A stretch of 29,247 bases of DNA from NCBI GenBank assembly GCA_937974275.1, contig CALJIF010000154.1, forward strand, positions 1-29,247, written 5' to 3'. This DNA is from an uncultured Flavobacteriales bacterium. GTDB taxonomy: Bacteria > Bacteroidota > Bacteroidia > Palsa-965. This document shows, one piece after another, positions 21,548 to 29,002 of this stretch. The notes beneath the pieces were generated by a model. It did not search any database and was not told where the DNA came from. It worked only from the letters and a program-made list of their open reading frames with translations. Positions within the stretch are counted from its first letter, which is position 1, and each line of letters opens with the position of its first letter. A program made the position numbers and the translations under genes.

Positions 21548-21555
21548 TAATTTTG
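21548..21555 (+). promoter_or_regulatory. -7 promoter box, leaderless arrangement (histidine-kinase gene)
   Basis: TAATTTTG is a perfect TAnnTTTG and ends 4 nt before the GTG at 21560. A TTTG at 21528-21531, 16 nt upstream, could be the -33 element, slightly closer than usual. The TAA within the box is an in-frame stop, so GTG 21560 is the earliest possible start of the kinase. Confidence 0.6.
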
Positions 21556-21559
21556 GTGT

Positions 21560-23434
21560 GTGAATCTCAAACAAACCCTGTTCACCCTGTTGTTCTTGGT
21601 ACCCATTCTCGCGCACGCGCAGTCTGTTGCACCGTGTCGATGTATAGGTAGTGAATCGGAATTGCAAGCATTTAAGAAGTTTTTGAAGAATGGGGAGCCC
21701 GATAGCGCATCAATGGTGGCATCTTCGTTGTATCGTCGCGAGGAAAAAGCCTGTCAGGTAGTAGGAAGGATATTATCAGCTGAGGCGCATCTTAAAAAGA
21801 AAAAATATCCCGATGCCAAAACCGATTTGGATAAGGCGCTTGCTTTAACAAAGGATGCATGTTATGATTCTCTGAAAGCGGAATTGTGGTTCGTAGAAGC
21901 AAAGTATTATTCGCTAACCAATAATAAGGATTCGGCAGTTGCCGTAAATATTCGTTGTATTCAGCAGTGCGATAAAGTGGGAAATGCTTCTTTGCGAATG
22001 AAAGCCACTGTGAATTTGGGCACCATGTTGAATGATTTGGGTCAACATGAACGAGCATTGCCATATTTGCGTAAAGGCTTGAACGATGCGCTGGCATTGC
22101 AGGATACGTTTATCATCGGACAGATTTACACCAACATTGCGGGTACTTTCGGAATGTGGTCGAATCAAAAGAGTTTGCCGGCGTTGTTGGATAGTGTGGT
22201 CTTTTATCAGCAGGCTTCATTGCCTTATGCGCGTGTTTCCAAAAATCGCAAGGCTTTGTTAAGCGGTTATACCTTGATGGCCGGTGTGCAAGTGATGCGT
22301 AAAAACTACGAGCAAACGTTATTGTATTGTGACAGTGCATTGCGCATTGCCAAACGCGGACCCGATGATAAATCGTTTGCTAACTGTTACCAGAAGATGA
22401 GCATTGCTTATCTCGAAACAGGAAACGTGGATTTGTCTTTGCAGTACGCGGATTCTGCCATGTTATACGCGGAGCAAATCGGGCAGGTTGATCAGATCAT
22501 GTCGGCACTGGAACGTGTGATGGAAAGTAATGAGCGTAAGGGTAATTTTAGAGAAGCATTTATTGCGCTGAAGCGTTTAAAGTTTTTAAAAGATAGCTTA
22601 GAGTCTATCGAAACAACCTCAATTATTACCGAACTGGAACAACGCTATAACAAGGCTAAAAACGAAGAAGAAATTACACGCTTGGGTCATGAAGCTGAGG
22701 TGAAAAGTCTACGCATAAATATTTTGATTTTAGGAGTAGTTGTACTGTTAGTGGTGTTGGGTGGAATATTGGTGTTGTTCCGTCAGCGAACGTTAAGGAA
22801 CAAACAACAAATCCTGGAAACCGAGCAGCGATTGAACCGTGCGCGAATGAATCCGCACTTTTTCTTCAATGCACTTACTTCCTTGCAAACGTATGCGATG
22901 AAATCGGAAAACAGCGACAAGGTGCCATTGTATTTGGCGCGTTACTCCAAGATCATGCGTCAAACGTTGGAGAGTACCTACAACGAATTGAATCCGCTAC
23001 ATGAAGAGATCGATTTTATTCGCGGTTATCTGGATATGCAAAAGTTAATGCATCCCGGGAAATTTGATTATGTCATTAACATAGATGAGGTAGAGGAAGA
23101 TTTGGAAGATATTTCCATGCCTTCCATGATTGTTCAGCCGTTTATTGAAAACTCTGTCGAACATGGCTTTCGGAATATCGAATATGCCGGTGTGATTGAA
23201 ATTGTATTCAACAAATTGAATGATAATTTGCAGATCAGCATTCGTGATAACGGCTCATCATCCGGAAGTACATCCAAACATGAAGGCTATCCATCACGTG
23301 CAACACAAATTATTGCTGATCGTTTATTCTTGTTGGATAAAAACACCGGGAAAAAATCCGGATTTGAAGTTGGTCAAAATCCCGACGGAAAAGGTTACCT
23401 TGTAACGATCTCTTTACCATTGATGACATCGTGA
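21560..23434 (+). CDS. TPR sensor histidine kinase, LytS/His_kinase type
   Basis: A 624-residue sensor kinase. It has a signal peptide (1-20, ending A-H-A-Q), a periplasmic region of TPR-like helical repeats (about 35-345) with several cysteines near its start, a coiled segment, one membrane helix (about 385-408), and a cytoplasmic kinase core. The core has the His_kinase (PF06580) motif R-M-N-P-H-F-F-F-N-A-L, with H433 as the phosphorylation site, and an ATPase domain with Q-P-F-I-E-N-S-V-E-H-G (N531) and R-D-N-G. This type pairs with LytTR response regulators, and one follows directly, its GTG start overlapping the kinase stop by 4 nt. Start codon GTG 21560 is the only possible one because an in-frame stop lies 12 nt upstream. 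The signal sensed is unknown. Confidence 0.93.
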   Translation: MNLKQTLFTLLFLVPILAHAQSVAPCRCIGSESELQAFKKFLKNGEPDSASMVASSLYRREEKACQVVGRILSAEAHLKKKKYPDAKTDLDKALALTKDACYDSLKAELWFVEAKYYSLTNNKDSAVAVNIRCIQQCDKVGNASLRMKATVNLGTMLNDLGQHERALPYLRKGLNDALALQDTFIIGQIYTNIAGTFGMWSNQKSLPALLDSVVFYQQASLPYARVSKNRKALLSGYTLMAGVQVMRKNYEQTLLYCDSALRIAKRGPDDKSFANCYQKMSIAYLETGNVDLSLQYADSAMLYAEQIGQVDQIMSALERVMESNERKGNFREAFIALKRLKFLKDSLESIETTSIITELEQRYNKAKNEEEITRLGHEAEVKSLRINILILGVVVLLVVLGGILVLFRQRTLRNKQQILETEQRLNRARMNPHFFFNALTSLQTYAMKSENSDKVPLYLARYSKIMRQTLESTYNELNPLHEEIDFIRGYLDMQKLMHPGKFDYVINIDEVEEDLEDISMPSMIVQPFIENSVEHGFRNIEYAGVIEIVFNKLNDNLQISIRDNGSSSGSTSKHEGYPSRATQIIADRLFLLDKNTGKKSGFEVGQNPDGKGYLVTISLPLMTS

Positions 23435-24177
23435 AAACGCTGATAGTAGATAATCAACCGGAAATTCGTGAAGGACTTCGTTTAATGCTGGAGCGCTATT
23501 GCCCGCAGGTAACGGAGTTGCGCGAAGCAAATGGAGTTGCGGAAGGACTTAAAACAATATACGACTATCAACCGGATCTGGTATTCACCGATGTTGAAAT
23601 GGATGACGGAACCGGCATGGATATGCTGAGTAAATTAAAAGACATCAAGTTTCAAGTCATTTTTATCACAGCCTACAATAAATATGCGGTGGATGCATTT
23701 CGTTTCAGTGCCATCGATTTTTTATTGAAGCCTATTGATCCTGATCAACTGGCGGAAAGTGTGCAGCGGGCTTACGAAAATGTGAAGCGCAATACGATGA
23801 TCGAACAACTTTCTGTGCTTAACAACAAGATGAACCCGTTAGGAGCAGATGAAAAGAAGTTGGTATTACGTGATCAAAAAGCGATTCACATTGTAAAGAT
23901 CAGTGATATCGTTTATCTGCACGCTGAAGGTGTTTATACCACGTTTGACACTGTTAGCGGCGAGCAGATTGTGGTATCACGCAATATTAAGGAATATGAA
24001 GAGATTTTAAGTTCGTATGGTTTTGTTCGGGTGCATAATTCGTACCTCGCCAATATGGAACATGTACATAAATTTGATAAAGCGGATGGCGGTAGTTTAG
24101 TGATGAGTAATAAAGCTGTGGTTCCGGTGAGTACCCGCAAAAAGGATGTAGTGTTGGAGTATTTTAAAAATTTGTGA
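23431..24177 (+). CDS. LytTR-family response regulator
   Basis: A 248-residue two-component regulator. The receiver domain (1-120) has the acidic pocket start (V-D-N), the phosphorylation site D54 in F-T-D-V-E-M-D, and the lysine in L-L-K-P-I-D. A linker helix leads to a LytTR DNA-binding domain (about 145-245) with V-Y-L-H-A-E-G-V-Y-T and the final V-P-V-S-T-R-K segment. LytTR proteins bind paired short direct repeats and often control surface or extracellular functions. It starts with GTG inside the stop region of the kinase gene, so the two are translated together, and a strong terminator follows. Its targets are not apparent. Confidence 0.96.
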   Translation: MKTLIVDNQPEIREGLRLMLERYCPQVTELREANGVAEGLKTIYDYQPDLVFTDVEMDDGTGMDMLSKLKDIKFQVIFITAYNKYAVDAFRFSAIDFLLKPIDPDQLAESVQRAYENVKRNTMIEQLSVLNNKMNPLGADEKKLVLRDQKAIHIVKISDIVYLHAEGVYTTFDTVSGEQIVVSRNIKEYEEILSSYGFVRVHNSYLANMEHVHKFDKADGGSLVMSNKAVVPVSTRKKDVVLEYFKNL

Positions 24178-24196
24178 TCGTACGGATATTCAAAAG

Positions 24197-24225
24197 AAAG
24201 GGACGGCTGTTAACCGTCCCTTTTT
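24197..24225 (+). terminator. Rho-independent terminator after the LytTR gene
   Basis: AAAGGGACGG (24197-24206) pairs with CCGTCCCTTT (24214-24223) over ten base pairs, with a 7-nt loop, and the T run continues to 24225. It lies 20 nt after the stop codon of the response-regulator gene. Confidence 0.9.
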
Positions 24226-24270
24226 CATTTCACCAATTTAGTGTAAGGGTTTGTTCGGAGTTCCTTTCAA

Positions 24271-24305
24271 AACAAAGGCTCGGACAAGATATCCGAGCGT
24301 TTGTT
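24271..24305 (-). terminator. Terminator of the 1295-residue surface-protein gene
   Basis: GCTCGGA (24278-24284) and TCCGAGC (24292-24298) form a 7-bp stem with a 7-nt loop, extended after one mismatch by AACAAA/TTTGTT (24271-24276 and 24300-24305). On the minus strand the stem is followed by a T-rich tract. It begins 15 nt past the gene's stop codon, and the flanking A/T arms might allow bidirectional use. Confidence 0.75.
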
Positions 24306-24319
24306 TCTAATAATAAGAA

Positions 24320-27300
24320 TTACATCTTTTGTAAACGATGATTACTTACCCCTGATGAAGTCGTAATCCGAATGTGATACATAGCTGCAGGTAGAGTAGA
24401 AATTGAAATAGAATTTACATTTTGATCAGTGATCAACAGTCTTCCCGATAAGTCATATACTTCAATCAGTTGAACTTGCTGAACTCCGCTTATTATAATT
24501 TGGTCTGTTGCAGGATTCGGATAGATCGAAATAGGTGCAGTGTTGTAGTTCTCATTTACGTTTACGGAAGTTGTTATGCAATAGGAAGTATCTATACATC
24601 CATTTTGGGAAACAACAACGGCATAAGTTCCATTCATGCTTAACGTTAAACTTTGGGTGGTTGCACCTGCAATTGGTTGATTCCCGTTGTTGCAATCGAG
24701 CCATTGATAAGAATCTGCACCCGCTTGATCTGAAGTAAGAACGTTACCTGCTAGTGTAATTCCGGTATCTATTACCGTTACGAACGCTGTTACAGGATCA
24801 AACGTAGAGAAACATCCGTTTTCTTCAACTTGCACGTAATAGGTAGTCGTTGCATTCAACGAAGCCGTTGTGAATGTCGAACCGGTGTTTATCGGCGTTC
24901 CACCCGATGAAGATGTATACCAGCTAATTGTTCCTGAATTCGCTGCAGCCGATAAGGTCGCGCTGGTTCCATCGCAAATTGAATCTTCCGTCACTGAGGT
25001 GATGAAAGGGGCAGGAGTAACTGTTACCGAAAGTACTGTACTCGGAGAAGAACCACATGCATTGTCTGCAGTAACAAAAATAGTTCCGCCACCACTTCCG
25101 GCCGTTGCAGATATTGTGTCTGCGTTAGATAATCCGGACCAGGTAGCCGGTAGTGTCCATGTGTATGACGTAGCATTAGGGTCGGAGTTTACGGCGTAAG
25201 TGACAGTTGTATTTTCACACAGAGTATTAGTTCCGGTAATTGCAGTTGGAGCTGTAGGCGCTGTTGTAACAGTAACAGAGAATGTTGTTGTTGCGCTGGT
25301 GCCGCAAGCATTAGCTGCACTTACGGTAATGTTGCCGCCCGTTGATCCTGCTGTCGCAGCAATTGTATTGGTAGTAGAAGTCCCAAACCAACCTGCAGGC
25401 AAATTCCAGTTGTAGGATGTAGCACCTGCGCTGGTGGCAGCGGTGAACGTCGTTGTTGTGCCATCACATACTGTTGGGTTGCCGTTTATAGTTGCCGGTG
25501 CGTTCGGAATGGCTGTCACATTCACGAAAAATGTTGTCGGCGTGCTGGAACCGCAAGCATTGGTGGCACTCACGGTGATGTTGCCGCTTTGTGAACCTGC
25601 CGTCGCACTTATGGATGTAGTAGTACTGCTGCCGCTCCAAGTTGCAGGTAAAGTCCAGGTGTAGCTTGTCGCAGTTGGCACGCTTGAACAGGTATACGTG
25701 TTAGTAGATCCTTCGCAAACTGTTCCTAAACCGCTTGATACGGAGGTAGCGGAAGGTGCTGATGTTGTAATGACATTGAACGAAGTTGTGCTTGAAGTGC
25801 CGCACTGATTCACAGCAGCCACGGTAATTGTTCCTCCGCTTGCACCTGCAGTTGCGGAAATGCTGTTGGAAGATGAAGTACCGGACCAACCTGCAGGCAA
25901 AGTCCATACATACGATGTAGCACCCGGAACTAAAGTAACAGAATAAGTAGATGTGCTTCCAACACAAACGTTACCTGAACCTGCTACAGATGTCGGTGCA
26001 GAAGGTATAGTTAATGCAGTTACCGTAAAGCTGGTTACAGGAGATAAACCACATGCGTTGCCCGCGCTCACGGTAATCGTGCCGCTGTTCGCACTTGCGG
26101 TTGCGTTAATGCTATTTGTTGTCGAACTTCCTGACCAACCCGAAGGCAACGTCCAGATGTACGATAATGCATTAGGCACTGTGGATGCAGTATAAGTTGC
26201 TGTTGAACCCGAACATACAGTTGAACTGCCGGATACACTTGCGGGTGCTGTAGGAAGTAAATTGGGGTTAACATTTAGTGAAACTGTTGGTGAAGAGCCA
26301 CAAACGTTATTAGCTGTTACAGTTATTGTACCTGATGTATTACCAACCACAACGGAAATACTATTTGTTGTTGACGTTCCTGTCCATCCGCCCGGTAAAG
26401 TCCAGGTGTAAGTTACACCGGCTACAGCAGTAACACTGTATGTTTGTGTTGAGCCTTCGCATGGAGTTGTTGGACCATTAATGGCAGATGGTGTGCCGGG
26501 GGCAGCGGGTACTACCTGAACCGATCTGGCCTGACTTGGGCTGGTGCCGCAGGCATTAGTTGCTGCGCACGTGATAATGCCACCGGAGGTTCCTGCCGTT
26601 GGTGTGATCGCATTGGTTCCGTTAACACCCGACCACGTGGCAGGAAGCCCCCACGTGTAGTAAACTCCCTGAACTACGGTAACAGAGTATGTTGGTGTAG
26701 AACCTGCGCACACCGGGGACGGACCTGAAATGCTCGATGTTGCAGTCGGGGCTGTTGTACAGTGATTCCATCTTAACAAAAATCCATCTGTTCCTCCAAG
26801 TGGCGGAATATTAATACCACCTAAGCCGGGATTAAAATCTACATTTGATGAACTGTATTCACCACCAATATACACGTTGTTGCTTGGCCCTTGAATTACT
26901 GCATTTGCGATTTCATCAGCGCTTCCGCTGATTAGACCACAATAGAGATAGGTTGAATAGTTAGATAAACGTACTACAAATGCATCGCGTTGCCCGGTTG
27001 ATGTGAGCAAAGACGTTGCAGGGCCCGGATTAAAGTCGATTGAACCATAGAACGTTCCACAAATAGTAACAGTGCTGCCCAACGCATGGATATCATATCC
27101 GACATCGTTACCTGTTCCACCGGAGAATGAGTGGATGTAGACAAAAGCGCCAGCATTACTTAAACGCCAATAAAAAACATCTGTTGTATTGTTCCCTGCT
27201 GTAGCATTGGCTGTTCCGGGACCCGGGTCGAAATCCACAATACCTCTAAATCCTCCGGTAACGAAGACTTCGTCTGACGAGTTTACTGAAATTCCATACC

Positions 27301-28207
27301 CAATATCATCCTGCGTTATACCTGCAACAACGCACCACGAAAATGTTCCATTCCCCAGAATTTTTTCTACAAATATGTCTGAAGTGCCTGATCCGATTGA
27401 CGTTCTGTTGTCTGTAGTAGCATCACCATTAACATCGACTGTTCCTACAAATGCACCTGTAAAGTACACGTCACCGGCGGTATTAACTGCAACACTGTTG
27501 GCAACAGAAGTACCTGCACCGGTAAAGCCTTTGCCCCAGACAAAATTTCCTAATGAGTCCAGCTTCACTACAAACGCTTGATTCAATCCACCACCGAGGT
27601 TTAGTGTAGTTACGCCCGGACCCGGATCGCAGTCCATGTTATCTCGCATAACGCCGGCGGTAATAATGTTTCCGGCTGCATCGCGTGCAATCGTTTTTCC
27701 TTCGTTTAATGCGGAACCTGCGGAGAGTTGTTTCGCCCAAACCAAACTACCTGTGGACGAGTAACGAGCAATAAATACTGCACCTGCAGAACCACCATTA
27801 AGATTTGTTATTCCCGGACCCGGATCAAAATCTACGATGCCCGTGAAGTAGCCTGTAGCTACAACATCTCCATCAGATTTTACCTGAATGTCCCAACACA
27901 CATCATCTTGCGCACCACCTAATGTTATGGTCCAAGCATGAAACCCAAACTGTGTGTTTTTGCGAATGTAGAAATCTGAACCACCCGCCGAAGTTTGATT
28001 ATATGTTCCCGCAATGGTGCGATCAAAATCAACGGTCCCGCTAAAATAGCCGGCGTCATAAGTGTTCCACGCTCCGTCATATCCAACAGACCGTGTGGCA
28101 TCGTTTCCGGTGCTTTGAACGGGACCGGTCCACAAGTATGTAATTTGCGTCTGACTGAATGCTTGTAGCGTCAGAAACGACAGGATGGTAAGTGCGATTT
28201 TTTTCAT
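24320..28207 (-). CDS. T9SS surface protein with propeller-like and PKD-like repeats
   Basis: A 1295-residue secreted protein. Signal peptide 1-18 (ending A-F-S-Q). Residues about 40-482 hold seven blade-like repeats, most ending in V-D-F-D-P-G-P-G or a variant (near 59, 125, 192, 257, 324, 390 and 456), as in bacterial beta-propeller repeat proteins; the Asp-rich turns could bind calcium. Residues about 485-1062 hold seven tandem PKD-like domains of ~82 residues, each with V-C-x-G-S-T, Y-x-W-x-L-P-x-x-W-x-G and a N-x-C-G-x-S/T motif whose two cysteines may form a disulfide. Two shorter Ig-like domains (about 1063-1225) follow, then a type A T9SS sorting domain (I-Y-P-N-P-A-T-D ... V-Y-D-L-S-G-R). 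Likely a cell-surface structural or adhesive protein. The gene has a terminator and a perfect -7 box. Confidence 0.92.
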   Translation of the reverse strand: MKKIALTILSFLTLQAFSQTQITYLWTGPVQSTGNDATRSVGYDGAWNTYDAGYFSGTVDFDRTIAGTYNQTSAGGSDFYIRKNTQFGFHAWTITLGGAQDDVCWDIQVKSDGDVVATGYFTGIVDFDPGPGITNLNGGSAGAVFIARYSSTGSLVWAKQLSAGSALNEGKTIARDAAGNIITAGVMRDNMDCDPGPGVTTLNLGGGLNQAFVVKLDSLGNFVWGKGFTGAGTSVANSVAVNTAGDVYFTGAFVGTVDVNGDATTDNRTSIGSGTSDIFVEKILGNGTFSWCVVAGITQDDIGYGISVNSSDEVFVTGGFRGIVDFDPGPGTANATAGNNTTDVFYWRLSNAGAFVYIHSFSGGTGNDVGYDIHALGSTVTICGTFYGSIDFNPGPATSLLTSTGQRDAFVVRLSNYSTYLYCGLISGSADEIANAVIQGPSNNVYIGGEYSSSNVDFNPGLGGINIPPLGGTDGFLLRWNHCTTAPTATSSISGPSPVCAGSTPTYSVTVVQGVYYTWGLPATWSGVNGTNAITPTAGTSGGIITCAATNACGTSPSQARSVQVVPAAPGTPSAINGPTTPCEGSTQTYSVTAVAGVTYTWTLPGGWTGTSTTNSISVVVGNTSGTITVTANNVCGSSPTVSLNVNPNLLPTAPASVSGSSTVCSGSTATYTASTVPNALSYIWTLPSGWSGSSTTNSINATASANSGTITVSAGNACGLSPVTSFTVTALTIPSAPTSVAGSGNVCVGSTSTYSVTLVPGATSYVWTLPAGWSGTSSSNSISATAGASGGTITVAAVNQCGTSSTTSFNVITTSAPSATSVSSGLGTVCEGSTNTYTCSSVPTATSYTWTLPATWSGSSTTTSISATAGSQSGNITVSATNACGSSTPTTFFVNVTAIPNAPATINGNPTVCDGTTTTFTAATSAGATSYNWNLPAGWFGTSTTNTIAATAGSTGGNITVSAANACGTSATTTFSVTVTTAPTAPTAITGTNTLCENTTVTYAVNSDPNATSYTWTLPATWSGLSNADTISATAGSGGGTIFVTADNACGSSPSTVLSVTVTPAPFITSVTEDSICDGTSATLSAAANSGTISWYTSSSGGTPINTGSTFTTASLNATTTYYVQVEENGCFSTFDPVTAFVTVIDTGITLAGNVLTSDQAGADSYQWLDCNNGNQPIAGATTQSLTLSMNGTYAVVVSQNGCIDTSYCITTSVNVNENYNTAPISIYPNPATDQIIISGVQQVQLIEVYDLSGRLLITDQNVNSISISTLPAAMYHIRITTSSGVSNHRLQKM
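25016..26755 (-). repeat. Seven tandem PKD-like coding repeats (~246 bp each)
   Basis: This stretch encodes seven copies of the ~82-residue PKD-like domain inside the large surface protein. The copies share the C-x-G-S-T, W-x-L-P-x-x-W-x-G and C-G-x-S/T motifs but differ at many positions, so they are ancient duplicates and not recent identical copies. The periodicity also keeps long antisense frames open here, which I do not regard as genes. Confidence 0.85.
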
Positions 28208-28251
28208 GGTTTGAGGTGTTTGTTCAATGCTTTATAATTGGAATTCTACCT

Positions 28252-28259
28252 CAAAACTA
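28252..28259 (-). promoter_or_regulatory. -7 promoter box of the large surface-protein gene
   Basis: Read on the minus strand this is TAGTTTTG, a perfect TAnnTTTG, 44 nt upstream of the ATG at 28207. It forms one arm of the inverted repeat at 28252-28282. No -33 TTTG lies at the usual distance. Confidence 0.55.
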
Positions 28260-28282
28260 TCTTCACAAAAGCTATAGTTTTG
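28252..28282. repeat. Inverted repeat whose two arms are both -7-like boxes
   Basis: CAAAACTAT (28252-28260) and ATAGTTTTG (28274-28282) are perfect 9-bp inverted arms with a 13-nt spacer. The left arm holds a minus-strand TAnnTTTG box and the right arm a plus-strand one (TAGTTTTG, 28275-28282). It may be a regulator site that covers the promoter of the surface-protein gene, or back-to-back divergent promoters. Confidence 0.6.
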
Positions 28283-28365
28283 TCGTTATCAATAAGTGTG
28301 CGCAATTGAATTAACAGGTGTATCCGTTTTATTAATATTCGATTTTCGTTCTCGTTCTAACAAAA

Positions 28366-28392
28366 AAGGGAGCGCCCGAAAGCAACTCCCTT
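28366..28392 (-). terminator. Terminator of the small lipoprotein gene
   Basis: On the minus strand AAGGGAG (28392-28386) pairs with CTCCCTT (28372-28366) across a 13-nt loop, and a run of T follows (complement of the A run from 28362). It lies 51 nt beyond the stop codon of the lipoprotein gene. Confidence 0.8.
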
Positions 28393-28443
28393 CCTCTAAT
28401 CAACCATGCGTCACTTTACCAAACGCACAGCTGAATACAGTTC

Positions 28444-28833
28444 TTATGGTTTTATGCGAACTTCGTTAGGGTTCTCCTTTGCATATTGTAATTGAATTTT
28501 GTCTCCTTTGTTATACTTGTCATACACGCCGCTCGTTACCTTGATATTAGCGGTTTCATAATCACCAAACGCAACGTCACCTACCGTAAGCGAGTTGATG
28601 ATCTCATCCGGAGTTCTTGGTTTTGTCGTATCACGCGGAGGTGTGGAATCGGATTTTTCCTTGTCGGGTTGTGTGAAGTAGTTAACCTGAATGAACCAAA
28701 CCGGCTTTCCGGAACGTCGCTCTTTCGTTTTATCGATAACGGTTCCTTCTGTGTCAATCCAAGTGTTGTTATCACAAGAAGCAACAGTCATTGCCAGCAT
28801 CCATGCGAGCATTAACAATAATCTATTTGTCAT
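28444..28833 (-). CDS. Small lipoprotein of unknown function
   Basis: A 129-residue protein with a lipoprotein signal peptide (lipobox V-A-S-C, C20). The mature part has a strand-rich N-terminal section (E-G-T-V-I-D-K-T-K-E-R-R-S-G-K-P-V-W-F-I-Q-V), a Pro/Thr/Asp/Lys-rich linker (about 57-77), and a C-terminal section ending K-G-D-K-I-Q-L-Q-Y. The pattern suggests a small beta domain such as an OB-like barrel. I do not recognise the family. It is a single-gene unit with a terminator at its end. A weak -7-like box (TCAATTTG on the minus strand, 28852-28859, one mismatch) lies 18 nt upstream of the start. Confidence 0.78.
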   Translation of the reverse strand: MTNRLLLMLAWMLAMTVASCDNNTWIDTEGTVIDKTKERRSGKPVWFIQVNYFTQPDKEKSDSTPPRDTTKPRTPDEIINSLTVGDVAFGDYETANIKVTSGVYDKYNKGDKIQLQYAKENPNEVRIKP

Positions 28834-28970
28834 GTTGCAAGATTAAATGATCAAATTGAATCAGTAGTGCAACTTTAATATTCGTTGATAGGGAATTAAC
28901 AGCTAATGCCGATTCCTGTAAACTTGCCGGAATGCTGAAAACTTGTGAAGAACAATCGTGGTATTCTGTG

Positions 28971-28978
28971 TAAATTTG
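28971..28978 (+). promoter_or_regulatory. purL: -7 promoter box of purL
   Basis: TAAATTTG is a perfect TAnnTTTG, 24 nt before the purL ATG at 29003, which leaves a leader of roughly 20 nt. No TTTG is present at the usual -33 distance. Confidence 0.5.
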
Positions 28979-29002
28979 CCCCTCATTTAAGCATTACTGC
29001 AC

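Noticed and set aside
24870..26195. Consecutive plus-strand reading frames opposite the surface-protein gene
   Set aside because: They arise from the repeated Thr/Ser/Ala codons of the PKD-like array; the products are low-complexity Val/Ala-rich and repeat with the same period.
25016..26755. Periodic repeats considered as a CRISPR or non-coding satellite
   Set aside because: The period is about 246 bp, the reading frame is continuous, and conserved domain motifs explain it as protein repeats.
28283..28440. Possible plus-strand small RNA from the box at 28275-28282
   Set aside because: There is no recognisable RNA structure or family, and the hairpin at 28366-28392 has its T tract on the minus strand only, so I did not annotate it.
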